Shown here: one piece after another, positions 7,715 to 16,240 of the stretch
Layout: the number at the start of each line of letters is the position of its first letter
How positions within the stretch are numbered: the first letter of the stretch is position 1
Source: JAGVSZ01 sp963747775
GTDB lineage: Bacteria > Pseudomonadota > Gammaproteobacteria > Burkholderiales > SG8-39
Direction: 5' to 3'
Length of the DNA: 64,000 bases
NCBI GenBank assembly: GCA_963747775.1
Contig: CAVVGT010000003.1
Coordinates: forward strand, 735,544-799,543
Program-made: the position numbers and the translations under genes
The notes under the pieces: model-generated
Seen by the model: only the letters and a program-made list of their open reading frames with translations
Told to the model about the DNA's origin: nothing
The model's database searches: none

Positions 7715-10321
7715 CTATTGCAGCACCTCGAGCAGCTCCTGTTCGAGCTGCAGCATCACCCGCGAGTTGCTCAACGCTTCGCCGCTGACCAGGAACACGT
7801 CCTCGGCGCGCTCGCCGAGCGTGACGATCTTTGCGGTGTGCAGGTCGAGGCGGTACTTGCCGAAGAGGAGCGCAATCGCGTAGAGCAACCCCGGTCGATC
7901 GCCCGCGGTGATCGACAACGAATGGTAGAGCCCCTTCTCGTCGGGGCGGACGTGTACCTCAGGCGTGATCGGAAAGTGCTTGAGCTGCCGCGACACGCGA
8001 CCGCGCGACGTGGGGCCGAGCGGTGCCCGCCGCACCAGCCGCTCGGCGAGGTCATGCTCGATCAGGCTGATCATCTCGCGGTAGTGGGGCGACGAGCCGG
8101 CGCCGAGCACGAGGAACGTGTCGAGCGCATAGCCGTGACGAGTCGTGTGGATCTTTGCGTCGGCGATCGAGTAGCCGATCGACTCGAAGTAGCCGCAGAT
8201 GCGCGCGAACAGCTCGGGTTGGTCCCGAGCATAGATCATGACCTGCAATCCCTCACCGATCGGCGAAAGCCGCGCCTTCACGACCGGCTGGTCGGAATCG
8301 ACGCGGAAGTGCAGGTTGCGGGTCTGCCAGGCGATCTCGTTCGGGTCGTGGCGCAGGAAGTAGGCGACGTCGAGTTCCTTCCAGAGCCGCTCCCCCACCT
8401 GGTCGGAGAGGGCGTACAGGCGCAACAGCCGCAGCGCCTCCGCCTGCTTGGTCTGAACATCAACGTCGTAGCCGATGCCGTCGCCACGCAGCACCCTTCG
8501 GGTCAGGCGGAAGAGGTCCTCCAGTAGCTTGCCCTTCCAGGCGTTCCACACCTTCGGGCTGGTGCCGCGGATGTCGGCGACAGTAAGGAGGTACAGGGCC
8601 ACCAGTCGCCGCTCGGTCTGCACGACCGCCGCGAAGGCGCAGATCACGTCCGGGTCCGAAAGGTCCCGCTTCTGTGCCACCGACGACATCGCGAGATGGT
8701 GCTGGACGAGGAACTCGACCAGCCGCCTATCGTCGTGCGCGAGGCCGTGCGCGCGACAGAAACGCCGGGCGTCGAGCATGCCTAGCTGCGAGTGGTCGCC
8801 ACCCCGGCCCTTCGCGATGTCGTGAAACATCGCGGCCACGTACAGCAGCCAGTGCCGTTCGAAATTGGCGATCAGGCGGCTGCACAAGGGGTACTCGTGC
8901 GCGAACTCGACCATCGTGAAACGGCGGACGTTGCGGATGACCTGCAGGATGTGCTGGTCCACCGTGTAGACGTGGAAGAGGTCGTGCTGCATCGCGCCGA
9001 CGATGCGACCCCACGCTGGCAGGTAGCGTCCGAGGATCGAGTACTGATTCATCCGGCGCAGCTCGTGCACGACCCCGCGCGGCTGCTGCAACAGGGCGAT
9101 GAACAGCGCGCGGTTCGAGGGATCGCGTCGAAACCGGCTGTCGATCCTCATGCGCGCGCGCCACAGCGCGCGCAGCGTCGGTGCGGTCATCCCCTTGAGT
9201 TCGGAGTGCTGCTGCAGCAGCAGAAAACCTTCGAGGATCGCGCGCGGCTCTTGGTCGAAGACCTGCGGGTCGCGCGCGTCGAGCAGCTCACGCACCACCT
9301 GGAAGCGCTCGTTGAGCGGTACGGGCGCGGCAGCCGAAGCCGGGAAGATTGCCGCGCCGAGGTTCTGGAGCAGGATCGTATTCAGCTGCGTCACCGCCTT
9401 CGCGGTGCGGTAGTACTTCTGCATGAACAACTCGCTCGGGCGCTTCGCGCCGGTCGCGCCGAACCGGAACGCCTCGGCGAGCGGTGTCTGGTAGTCGAAC
9501 AGGATCCGATCCTCTCGACGACCGGCAAGGAGGTGAAGCCGGATGCGGATCCGGGCGAGGAACTCGGCGTGCCGACGAAGCTGGAGGGCCTCCTGTCGCG
9601 TCACGAGCCCCCGCGCCGCGAGCTCGCGCCAGTCGGCGCCGAGGCCGCTGGCACGGCTGACCCACAGGATCACGTGCAGGTCGCGCAGGCCGCCGGGGGC
9701 CTCCTTTAGATTCGGCTCGAGGCTATAGGGACTCTCCTGGAACTTCTCGTGTCGCTGCTCTTGCTCGAGGCGCTTGGCCTTGAAGAAGGCCTGGGGATCG
9801 AATTCGCTGCGGAGCACCTTCCGGAACTCGTTGAACGAGGCGCGGCTTCCGCCCAGAAAGCGCGCCTCGAGCAAGGCGGTCTGAACCGTGATGTCCTTCG
9901 CGGCCTCCTCGACGCACTGGCCGACCGTGCGCACGCTATGGCCGAGTTCGATCCCGACGTCCCACAAGTGCCCGACGAAACGCTCGATGGCCTCCTCGTC
10001 GGCGGCCGCAAGCGGGCCGGGTAGGAGGATCAGAACGTCCACGTCTGAGCGCGGATAGAGCTCGCCGCGTCCGTACCCGCCGACGGCCACGAGCGCAAGC
10101 GCCCGGGGCAGTGCAGCGCTGCGCCACAGGTCGCGCATCGCCGCATCGACGGCACGGCGATGTCCGCGGAGATACCGGCCAGCGTCCTGCCCCCCGTCGT
10201 ACTCGACCCACAGTCGGGCCCGCTCCTGGGCGAGTCGCTGGCGGCAGGGCGCCAGCTCGCCGAGCGCCTCCTGGCGGCGAGCCGGCACGGAGGCCACTGG
10301 ATGCGCCCCGTCAGGCCGCAA
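7715..10321 (-). CDS. glnD: Bifunctional uridylyltransferase/uridylyl-removing enzyme GlnD
   Basis: GlnD senses glutamine and adds or removes UMP on PII proteins, controlling nitrogen metabolism. The 868-residue protein has the nucleotidyltransferase motif GGYGRGELYPRSDVD (residues 81-95), the linker PII-uridylyl region, an HD hydrolase domain (AMFHDIAKGRGGDHSQLG) and two C-terminal ACT domains (around QVMIYARDQPELFARICGYF and LSITAGDRPGLLYAIALLFG). Length is close to the E. coli enzyme. The start overlaps the map stop by 11 bp, so the two minus-strand genes form one unit. Confidence 0.96.
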   Translation of the reverse strand: MRPDGAHPVASVPARRQEALGELAPCRQRLAQERARLWVEYDGGQDAGRYLRGHRRAVDAAMRDLWRSAALPRALALVAVGGYGRGELYPRSDVDVLILLPGPLAAADEEAIERFVGHLWDVGIELGHSVRTVGQCVEEAAKDITVQTALLEARFLGGSRASFNEFRKVLRSEFDPQAFFKAKRLEQEQRHEKFQESPYSLEPNLKEAPGGLRDLHVILWVSRASGLGADWRELAARGLVTRQEALQLRRHAEFLARIRIRLHLLAGRREDRILFDYQTPLAEAFRFGATGAKRPSELFMQKYYRTAKAVTQLNTILLQNLGAAIFPASAAAPVPLNERFQVVRELLDARDPQVFDQEPRAILEGFLLLQQHSELKGMTAPTLRALWRARMRIDSRFRRDPSNRALFIALLQQPRGVVHELRRMNQYSILGRYLPAWGRIVGAMQHDLFHVYTVDQHILQVIRNVRRFTMVEFAHEYPLCSRLIANFERHWLLYVAAMFHDIAKGRGGDHSQLGMLDARRFCRAHGLAHDDRRLVEFLVQHHLAMSSVAQKRDLSDPDVICAFAAVVQTERRLVALYLLTVADIRGTSPKVWNAWKGKLLEDLFRLTRRVLRGDGIGYDVDVQTKQAEALRLLRLYALSDQVGERLWKELDVAYFLRHDPNEIAWQTRNLHFRVDSDQPVVKARLSPIGEGLQVMIYARDQPELFARICGYFESIGYSIADAKIHTTRHGYALDTFLVLGAGSSPHYREMISLIEHDLAERLVRRAPLGPTSRGRVSRQLKHFPITPEVHVRPDEKGLYHSLSITAGDRPGLLYAIALLFGKYRLDLHTAKIVTLGERAEDVFLVSGEALSNSRVMLQLEQELLEVLQ

Positions 10322-11117
10322 GCAGCGACTGGGGCATGGGCGGCGTGCCCGCCGAGACCGTGAGCACCTCGAAGCCGTTGTCGGTGACGAGCACGGTGTG
10401 CTCCCACTGCGCCGAGAGGCTGTGATCCTTGGTCACGATCGTCCAGCCATCCGCGAGCTCGCGGATTGCCGGTCGGCCGGCATTGATCATCGGCTCGACC
10501 GTGAAGATCATGCCGGGCTCGAGCGCGAGGCCGGTACCGGCTCGGCCGTAGTGCAGGACCTGCGGCTCCTCATGGAACCTGCGACCGATGCCGTGACCGC
10601 AGAACTCGCGCACTACGCTATAGCCGTGGCTCTCGGCGTGACGCTGGATGGCGGCCCCGATGTCCCCGAGGTTGGCGCCCGGTCGCACGGCGAGAATCCC
10701 CAGCCACATGCACTCGCAGGTGACATCGCACAGGCGTCGCGCCTGAATCGAAGGCTCGCCCACGTAGAACATCCGGCTGGTGTCGCCGTGATACCCCTCC
10801 TTGATGACGGTGACGTCGATGTTCACTACGTCGCCGTTCTTCAACACCTTGTCGCCGGGCACGCCGTGGCAGACCTGATGGTTCACCGAGGTGCAGATCG
10901 ACTTCGGGAATGGCGGATATCCCGGCGGCGCGTAGTTCAGAGGCGCGGGGACAGTGCCCTGCACGCCGACCATGTACTCGTGGCAAAGTTGGTCCAGCGC
11001 GGCGGTCGTGATGCCTGCCTTCACGTGCGGCGCGATGTAGTCGAGCACCTCGGATGCAAGCCGGCCGGCGACCCGCATCTTCTGGATCTCGTCGATTGAT
11101 TTGAGAACTACGGCCAC
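10311..11117 (-). CDS. map: Methionine aminopeptidase, type I
   Basis: Removes the initiator Met. The 268-residue protein has the type Ia fold without an N-terminal zinc extension. Metal ligands are visible in NIDVTVIKEGYHGDTSRMF (two Asp), GHGIGRRFHEEP (His) and FTVEPMIN plus QWEHTVLV (two Glu). It is divergent from rpsB, the arrangement found in most proteobacteria, and runs into glnD. Confidence 0.97.
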   Translation of the reverse strand: MAVVLKSIDEIQKMRVAGRLASEVLDYIAPHVKAGITTAALDQLCHEYMVGVQGTVPAPLNYAPPGYPPFPKSICTSVNHQVCHGVPGDKVLKNGDVVNIDVTVIKEGYHGDTSRMFYVGEPSIQARRLCDVTCECMWLGILAVRPGANLGDIGAAIQRHAESHGYSVVREFCGHGIGRRFHEEPQVLHYGRAGTGLALEPGMIFTVEPMINAGRPAIRELADGWTIVTKDHSLSAQWEHTVLVTDNGFEVLTVSAGTPPMPQSLLAA

Positions 11118-11238
11118 GCGGGGAGGTGCCCAAAAAAGCGGGAAGAATAGTGGATCGATGTGTCTGAAGCAAACCGCCTAGCCGGGCACTTCGTCGGAGC
11201 AGTGCAGCCGAATAATCTGCTGTTTGACAAGGAGAATC

Positions 11239-11268
11239 TTGAGCAGGTCCACCCCCTCATGCTACACT
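11239..11268 (+). promoter_or_regulatory. Candidate sigma-70 promoter of rpsB-tsf
   Basis: TTGAGC (-35, 11239-11244), an 18-bp spacer, and TACACT (-10, 11263-11268); each box matches the consensus at four of six positions. A start near 11275 would give a leader of about 170 nt, consistent with the structured element that follows. Confidence 0.4.
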
Positions 11269-11376
11269 CACAGGCTGTTTCGGCCTCAAGGTCGCGCGCG
11301 TTCGCGTGGCGGGGTTGGAACCCGGGCACGCTGGCGGCTATCGCCGCGCGGGCGCGCCCCAGACCGGCCTCCACCC

Positions 11377-11434
11377 CTTAGGGTGCTCCGCGGAAGCGGA
11401 GTGTTGCGGGTGGCAGGCTTCCTGGAACCCTAAG
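11377..11434 (+). promoter_or_regulatory. Structured rpsB mRNA leader (three-way junction, candidate S2 autoregulatory site)
   Basis: An 8-bp closing stem, CTTAGGGT (11377-11384) with ACCCTAAG (11427-11434), encloses a hairpin CTCCGC-GGAA-GCGGAG (11386-11401) capped by a GNRA tetraloop and a smaller hairpin CAGG-CTT-CCTG (11414-11424). The closing stem ends directly at the ribosome site (ACGGAG, 11435-11440), so folding could affect initiation. S2 represses rpsB-tsf in E. coli through the rpsB leader; whether this element is the betaproteobacterial counterpart is inference. Confidence 0.55.
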
Positions 11435-11447
11435 ACGGAGCGAATGC

Positions 11448-12200
11448 ATGTCGACCACGATGCGCCAGATGCTGGAAGCGGGCGTCCATTTCGGACATCA
11501 AACCCGCTACTGGAACCCGCGGATGGCCCCCTACATCTTCGGGCACCGCAACAAGATCCACATCATCAACCTCGAAAAGACGATGGTGATGTACAACGAT
11601 GCGCTGAAGTTCGCGCGCCAACTCGCGGGGAGCAAGGGCACGATCCTCTTCGTCGGCACCAAGCGCCAGGCCCGCGAGATCGTCCGCGAGGAGGCGATCC
11701 GCTGCAGCATGCCCTTCGTGGATTACCGCTGGCTCGGCGGCATGCTCACGAACTTCAAGACGGTCAAGCAATCGATCAAGCGCCTCAAGGAGATGGAGGC
11801 GGCGGTCGAGGATGGCAGCGTGGAGCGCATGTCGAAGAAGGAGGGCCTGCAGTTTCAGCGCGAGCTCGCCAAGCTGCAGCGTGGCCTCGGCGGCATCAAG
11901 ACCCTCGACGGCATCCCCGATGCCTTGTTCATCGTTGACGTGGGCTACCAGAAGGGGGCCGTGTTCGAGGCGCGCAAGCTCGGCGTCCCGGTGATCGGGG
12001 TGGTCGACTCGAACAACTCGCCGGAGGGCATCGCGCACGTGATCCCCGGCAACGACGACTCCAGCCGGGCGATCCGGCTGTATGCGCGCGGGATCGCCGA
12101 TGCCGTCCTCGAAGGGCGGTCGCAGTCGATACACGAGATCGTGGCGGCCGGCTCCGACGAGTTCGTGGAGGTCGACGACGCGGACGGGCGCGGGAGCTGA
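11448..12200 (+). CDS. rpsB: 30S ribosomal protein S2
   Basis: S2 is a late-assembling 30S protein needed for S1 binding. The 250-residue product shows the family signatures MRQMLEAGVHFGHQTRYWNP at the N-terminus and PVIGVVDSNNSPEGIAHVIP near the C-terminus. The ATG follows an ACGGAG ribosome site. It is the first gene of a long colinear block and is followed by an intrinsic terminator before tsf. Confidence 0.98.
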   Translation: MSTTMRQMLEAGVHFGHQTRYWNPRMAPYIFGHRNKIHIINLEKTMVMYNDALKFARQLAGSKGTILFVGTKRQAREIVREEAIRCSMPFVDYRWLGGMLTNFKTVKQSIKRLKEMEAAVEDGSVERMSKKEGLQFQRELAKLQRGLGGIKTLDGIPDALFIVDVGYQKGAVFEARKLGVPVIGVVDSNNSPEGIAHVIPGNDDSSRAIRLYARGIADAVLEGRSQSIHEIVAAGSDEFVEVDDADGRGS

Positions 12201-12225
12201 AGGCGCTCCGCGCGACCGGATCGGG

Positions 12226-12249
12226 AAGGGGCGAGTAGCCCCTTTTTTT
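12226..12249 (+). terminator. Intrinsic terminator/attenuator between rpsB and tsf
   Basis: Perfect 7-bp stem AAGGGGC (12226-12232) and GCCCCTT (12238-12244), a 5-nt loop and a run of seven Ts ending at 12249. It lies 25 bp after the rpsB stop and 29 bp before the tsf start, so it should reduce transcription into tsf, as the equivalent site does in E. coli. Confidence 0.85.
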
Positions 12250-12278
12250 CAGGTGTTGAAGGCTGGGAGTAACGAAAG

Positions 12279-13157
12279 ATGGCGGAAATCACCGCGGGCC
12301 TGGTGAAGGAGCTGCGCGAGCGCACCGGGCTCGGCATGATGGAGTGCAAGCGGGCGCTCGAAGAGGTGGGCGGCGACCTCGCAAAGGCCGAGGATCTGCT
12401 GCGCGTGAAGAGCGGGGCCAAGGCGAGCAAGGCTGCCGGGCGGGTTGCATCGGAAGGCGTAATCGGGGCCTATCTCGCGCCCGACCGCCAGCTCGGCGCG
12501 CTGGTCGAGGTGAACTGCGAGACCGACTTCGTGGCGAAGAACGCCGATTTCCTGGCATTCGCGCGCGGGCTGGCCGAGGTGGTGGCGAACGAGAATCCCG
12601 CCGATGTCGAGACGCTCGCCAAACTGAGCATCGGGGGTGAGAACATCGAGACCAAGCGACAGGCACTGGTGCAGAAGATCGGCGAGAATCTGGCGATCCG
12701 GCGTTTCGTGCGCACGCAGACCGACGGCAGGCTCGTGCAGTACCTGCACGGGGTGAAGATCGGCGTAATGGTCGACTACGAAGGCGACGACGAGTTGGGC
12801 AAGGGCGTCGCGATGCACATCGCGTTCGCCAAGCCGCAATTCATGTCGAAGGCCGAAGTGGCGGCCGACGTGGTTGCGCGCGAGCGCGCGGTCCAGGAGG
12901 CCCGCGCCAAGGAATCGGGCAAGCCGCCCGAGATCGCCGCGAAGATGGTCGAAGGCGCGCTCGGGAAGTTCCTGAGCGAGATCACGCTACTCGGCCAGCC
13001 ATTCGTGCTGAACGACAAGCAAACCGTGGAGAAGGCGCTCGCCGAGAAGAAGACGAAGCTGCGCGGCTATCGCTTTCTCGTGGTGGGCGAGGGAATTGAG
13101 AAGAAGAGCAGCGATTTCGCCGCCGAAGTGATGGCGCAGGCCGGGGCGGGGCGCTAG
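12279..13157 (+). CDS. tsf: Translation elongation factor Ts
   Basis: EF-Ts is the GDP exchange factor of EF-Tu. The 292-residue protein begins with the UBA-like N-terminal domain and carries the signature LRERTGLGMMECKRAL (about residues 10-25) and the core motif VEVNCETDFVAKN that contacts EF-Tu. A strong GGGAGTAA ribosome site precedes the ATG. Placed downstream of the attenuator after rpsB and 23 bp before pyrH. Confidence 0.98.
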   Translation: MAEITAGLVKELRERTGLGMMECKRALEEVGGDLAKAEDLLRVKSGAKASKAAGRVASEGVIGAYLAPDRQLGALVEVNCETDFVAKNADFLAFARGLAEVVANENPADVETLAKLSIGGENIETKRQALVQKIGENLAIRRFVRTQTDGRLVQYLHGVKIGVMVDYEGDDELGKGVAMHIAFAKPQFMSKAEVAADVVARERAVQEARAKESGKPPEIAAKMVEGALGKFLSEITLLGQPFVLNDKQTVEKALAEKKTKLRGYRFLVVGEGIEKKSSDFAAEVMAQAGAGR

Positions 13158-13180
13158 GGGACGCGCACGATCCGCAAACG

Positions 13181-13897
13181 ATGGCCGAGCCGAAATACAA
13201 GCGCATCCTCCTCAAGCTCTCCGGCGAGGCGCTGATGGGGGAGGACCTCTTCGGCATCAACCGGCAGACGATCGAGATGATCGTCGACGAGGTGGCCGGC
13301 ATCGCCAGCCTGGGCGTGGAGATCGGCTGCGTGATCGGCGGGGGCAACATCTTCCGCGGGGTCGCGCTCGGCGCGGCCGGCATGGACCGCGCGACCGCCG
13401 ATTACATGGGCATGCTGGCGACGATCATGAACGCGCTCGCTCTCGCGGACGTGATGCGGCAGAAGGGACTCAACGCGCGAGTCCAGTCGGCGATCAACAT
13501 CGAGCAGGTAGTCGAGCCGTACATCCGCCCGAAGTCCATCCGGTACCTCGAGGAGGGAAAAATCGTCGTCTTCGCGGCCGGCACGGGCAATCCGTTCTTC
13601 ACCACCGACACTGCCGCCGCGCTGCGGGGCAGCGAGATCGGGGCAGAAGTCGTGCTCAAGGCGACGAAGGTGGACGGGGTCTACACGGCCGACCCCAAAA
13701 TCGACCCGGATGCGCGGCGCTACCAGCGCGTGACGTTCGATGAGGCGATCACGAAGCACTTGCGAGTGATGGACGCGACCGCGCTGGCGCTCTGCCGCGA
13801 CCAGAAGCTGCCGATCATCGTATTCAGCCTGTACAAGCGCGGGGCGCTCAGGCGTGTGGTGATGGGAGAGGACGAAGGCACACTCGTCCACGTGTAG
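13181..13897 (+). CDS. pyrH: Uridylate kinase (UMP kinase)
   Basis: Phosphorylates UMP to UDP using ATP; hexameric and GTP-regulated in bacteria. The 238-residue protein has the amino-acid-kinase motifs KRILLKLSGEALMG, IGGGNIFRG and TDTAAALRGSEIGAEVVLKA. The cDNA-like spacing to tsf (23 bp) and frr (12 bp) indicates a single operon. Confidence 0.97.
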   Translation: MAEPKYKRILLKLSGEALMGEDLFGINRQTIEMIVDEVAGIASLGVEIGCVIGGGNIFRGVALGAAGMDRATADYMGMLATIMNALALADVMRQKGLNARVQSAINIEQVVEPYIRPKSIRYLEEGKIVVFAAGTGNPFFTTDTAAALRGSEIGAEVVLKATKVDGVYTADPKIDPDARRYQRVTFDEAITKHLRVMDATALALCRDQKLPIIVFSLYKRGALRRVVMGEDEGTLVHV

Positions 13898-13909
13898 GAG
13901 GACAGGCCC

Positions 13910-14470
13910 ATGGACGTCAATCAGATCAGGAAGACGACCGACGACAAGATGAAGAAGTCGGTCGAAGCGTTGAAGGCGGACCTCGCCAAGGTGCGCACCG
14001 GTCGTGCGCACACCGGTATTCTCGACCACATCAAGGTCGACTACTACGGCAACGAGACGCCCCTCAGCCAGGTGGCGAACATTACGCTGGTCGACTCGCG
14101 CACCATCGGCGTGCAGCCGTGGGAGAAGAAGATGGTGTCGGCGGTCGAGAAGGCGATTCGGGATTCCGATCTTGGGCTCAACCCGGCCACCCAGGGCGAA
14201 CTCGTGCGCGTCCCCATGCCGGCGCTCACCGAGGAACGGCGCAAAGAGCTCATCAAGGTCGTCAGGCACGAGGGCGAGAACGCAAAAGTCGCGATCCGCA
14301 ATCTGCGCCGTGACGCAATCCACCACCTGAAGGAGCTTCTCAAGAACAAGGCGATTCCCGAGGACCAGGAACGCCGTGCCCAGGACGAGGTGCAGAAGCT
14401 CACCGACCGTCACGTGGCCGAAGTGGACAAGCTCCTGCAGCAGAAGGAAGCCGACCTCATGCAGGTCTAG
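13910..14470 (+). CDS. frr: Ribosome recycling factor
   Basis: With EF-G, RRF splits post-termination ribosomes. The 186-residue protein has the normal length, a long three-helix bundle (KMKKSVEALKADLAKVRTGR at the N-terminus; LIKVVRHEGENAKVAIRNLR in the middle) and the short beta/alpha domain around VDYYGNETPLSQVANI. An AGGAGG ribosome site lies in the 12-bp gap after pyrH. Confidence 0.97.
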   Translation: MDVNQIRKTTDDKMKKSVEALKADLAKVRTGRAHTGILDHIKVDYYGNETPLSQVANITLVDSRTIGVQPWEKKMVSAVEKAIRDSDLGLNPATQGELVRVPMPALTEERRKELIKVVRHEGENAKVAIRNLRRDAIHHLKELLKNKAIPEDQERRAQDEVQKLTDRHVAEVDKLLQQKEADLMQV

Positions 14471-14494
14471 TCCGGCTGCGCCACCCCAACGCGA

Positions 14495-15322
14495 ATGTTC
14501 GTCAGCTCCACCCAGGCTATCCCCGACGCGAGCGTCGTGCCGCGGCACGTCGCCATCGTCATGGATGGCAACGGGCGCTGGGCGAAGAAGCGGTTCCTGC
14601 CGCGCGTCGCCGGTCATCGCCGAGGCGTCGAAGCGGTGCGCGCGGTGGTGCGTGCGTGCGCCGAGCGTGGCGTCGAGTACCTCACGGTGTTCGCTTTCAG
14701 CTCGGAGAACTGGCGTCGGCCGGAAGAAGAAGTCTCGGTCCTGAAGCAGCTCTTTCATATGGCGCTCGAGCAAGAGGTCGAGAAGCTCCACGAGGCCGGG
14801 ATCCGACTGCGCGTGATCGGCCACATTGCGCCTTTCGGCGAGACCATCGAGGGGCTGGTCCGGCGCGCCGAGACGCGTACCGCCGCAAACCGCAAGCTCA
14901 CCCTTACGATTGCGGCGAACTACGGCGGGCGGTGGGATCTTCTTCAGGCGGTCAACGCCATGACGCGTGCGACGCCGGGCCGCGTCGGGGGCTACACGGA
15001 GGCCGATCTCGCGCCACACCTCGCGATGAGTTATGCGCCCGAGCCGGACCTCTTCATCCGCACCGGCGGCGAGCAGCGCATCAGCAACTTCCTCATCTGG
15101 CAGCTCGCTTACACGGAGCTCTATTTCACCGAGCTCCTGTGGCCGGATTTCGATGCCGCTGCCCTCGATGCGGCGTTTGCCTGGTACCTCCGGCGCGAGC
15201 GGCGCTTCGGCCGGACGAGCGAGCAACTCCCGCAGAGCGCGCTTCCGGGCGATTCGCCGGATGAGGCCGCGGTCGCCGTCCCGGCGCAGGGCTCGCCACG
15301 GCGCGCGCGCGGCCGGGCGTGA
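14495..15322 (+). CDS. uppS: Undecaprenyl diphosphate synthase (cis-prenyltransferase)
   Basis: Condenses isopentenyl units onto FPP to make the C55 lipid carrier for peptidoglycan and O-antigen. The 275-residue protein has HVAIVMDGNGRWAKKR with the catalytic Asp near residue 25, FAFSSENWRRP, and DLFIRTGGEQRISNFLIWQL. A basic Ala/Arg-rich C-terminal tail of about 25 residues goes beyond the usual family end. It lies between frr and cdsA as in most proteobacteria. Confidence 0.96.
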   Translation: MFVSSTQAIPDASVVPRHVAIVMDGNGRWAKKRFLPRVAGHRRGVEAVRAVVRACAERGVEYLTVFAFSSENWRRPEEEVSVLKQLFHMALEQEVEKLHEAGIRLRVIGHIAPFGETIEGLVRRAETRTAANRKLTLTIAANYGGRWDLLQAVNAMTRATPGRVGGYTEADLAPHLAMSYAPEPDLFIRTGGEQRISNFLIWQLAYTELYFTELLWPDFDAAALDAAFAWYLRRERRFGRTSEQLPQSALPGDSPDEAAVAVPAQGSPRRARGRA

Positions 15323-15406
15323 GCCGCGCGACCATCGCGCGACGACCGGACTCGGTAGCGCTGAAGCGTGCCATTCGTTGCGCTTGAACAACCGGCGCTG
15401 TACAGG

Positions 15407-16240
15407 ATGCTGCGTCAGCGCGTTATCACGGCCGTCGTTCTCGCGGGGGCCTTCCTCGGAGCGCTGTTCGGATCGTCCCCACTCGGCTGGACCGTGCTCG
15501 CCGCAGGTGTGCTGGGCGCAGGCGCGTGGGAGTGGTGCGGGTTCGCACGCGGCGGTCGTTCGGCTCGGTTGGGATATGCCGTGGCCACCGCAGCAGTCGG
15601 GCTTTGGCTCGCCGCAGCCCTCGGGCTGGCGAGCGGTCGGCCCGGTGCCCTGGTGCTCATTCCGATCTACGGCGCGGCGCTGGCGTTCTGGGTGGTCGGG
15701 GCGCCTTGGTGGCTCGCCCGAAGGGGTACGCAGCCGGCTGCGGCCTGGCTTATCCTCGCCGTCGGCTGGGTGGTGCTCATCCCCACCTTCCTCGCGCTCG
15801 TGCATCTGCGTAACATCGGGCCGGTCACGCTGCTCGTTTTCATGATGCTGGTCTGGATTGCGGACATTGCTGCGTACTTCGCCGGCCACCGGTTTGGCCG
15901 TACCAAGCTTGCGCCGGCGATCAGCCCCGGCAAGACGCGCGAGGGACTGTACGGGGCGCTGTTGGCGACTGCGGCATTCGCGGTCGCGTGGATGCTGCTT
16001 CTGCCCGTCCACATTCCCGCGCTGATCCGCGATCTACCCGGGAGCCTCGCGTGGATGCTCCTGCTCGGCGCGGCGCTGACGCTCCTTTCGGTGGTGGGCG
16101 ATCTGTTCGAGTCGGCGTTAAAGCGGCAGGCGGGTCTCAAGGACAGCGGTAGCCTGCTGCCGGGGCACGGCGGGGTCCTCGACCGCATCGACGCGCTCAC
16201 GGCGGTGCTCCCGGCGGCGGCGCTGGTGAGCATGGTATGA
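15407..16240 (+). CDS. cdsA: Phosphatidate cytidylyltransferase
   Basis: Makes CDP-diacylglycerol from phosphatidate and CTP in the inner membrane. The 277-residue protein is almost entirely hydrophobic with about eight membrane segments and ends with the CDS signature DLFESALKRQAGLKDSGSLL...HGGVLDRIDAL. The ATG opening MLRQRVITA was chosen because it begins at the conserved N-terminus; a GTG at 15368 would add 13 residues. The stop overlaps dxr by ATGA. Confidence 0.95.
   Translation: MLRQRVITAVVLAGAFLGALFGSSPLGWTVLAAGVLGAGAWEWCGFARGGRSARLGYAVATAAVGLWLAAALGLASGRPGALVLIPIYGAALAFWVVGAPWWLARRGTQPAAAWLILAVGWVVLIPTFLALVHLRNIGPVTLLVFMMLVWIADIAAYFAGHRFGRTKLAPAISPGKTREGLYGALLATAAFAVAWMLLLPVHIPALIRDLPGSLAWMLLLGAALTLLSVVGDLFESALKRQAGLKDSGSLLPGHGGVLDRIDALTAVLPAAALVSMV

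Larger units (their letters stand above)
11118..11447. other. 330-bp map/rpsB divergent intergenic region
   Basis: This non-coding stretch separates map from rpsB. It holds a candidate rpsB promoter, a long GC-rich transcribed leader with several possible hairpins (for example AGGC/GCCT at 11272-11286), and the three-stem element just before the rpsB ribosome site. A perfect TTGACA at 11224-11229 has no convincing -10 partner. No conserved open reading frame or tRNA is seen here. Confidence 0.7.

Noticed and set aside
13154..16012. Open frame of about 950 codons antisense to pyrH, frr, uppS and cdsA
   Set aside because: Composition is that of a mirror frame (rich in His, Arg, Asp, Leu) and the plus-strand genes are certain.
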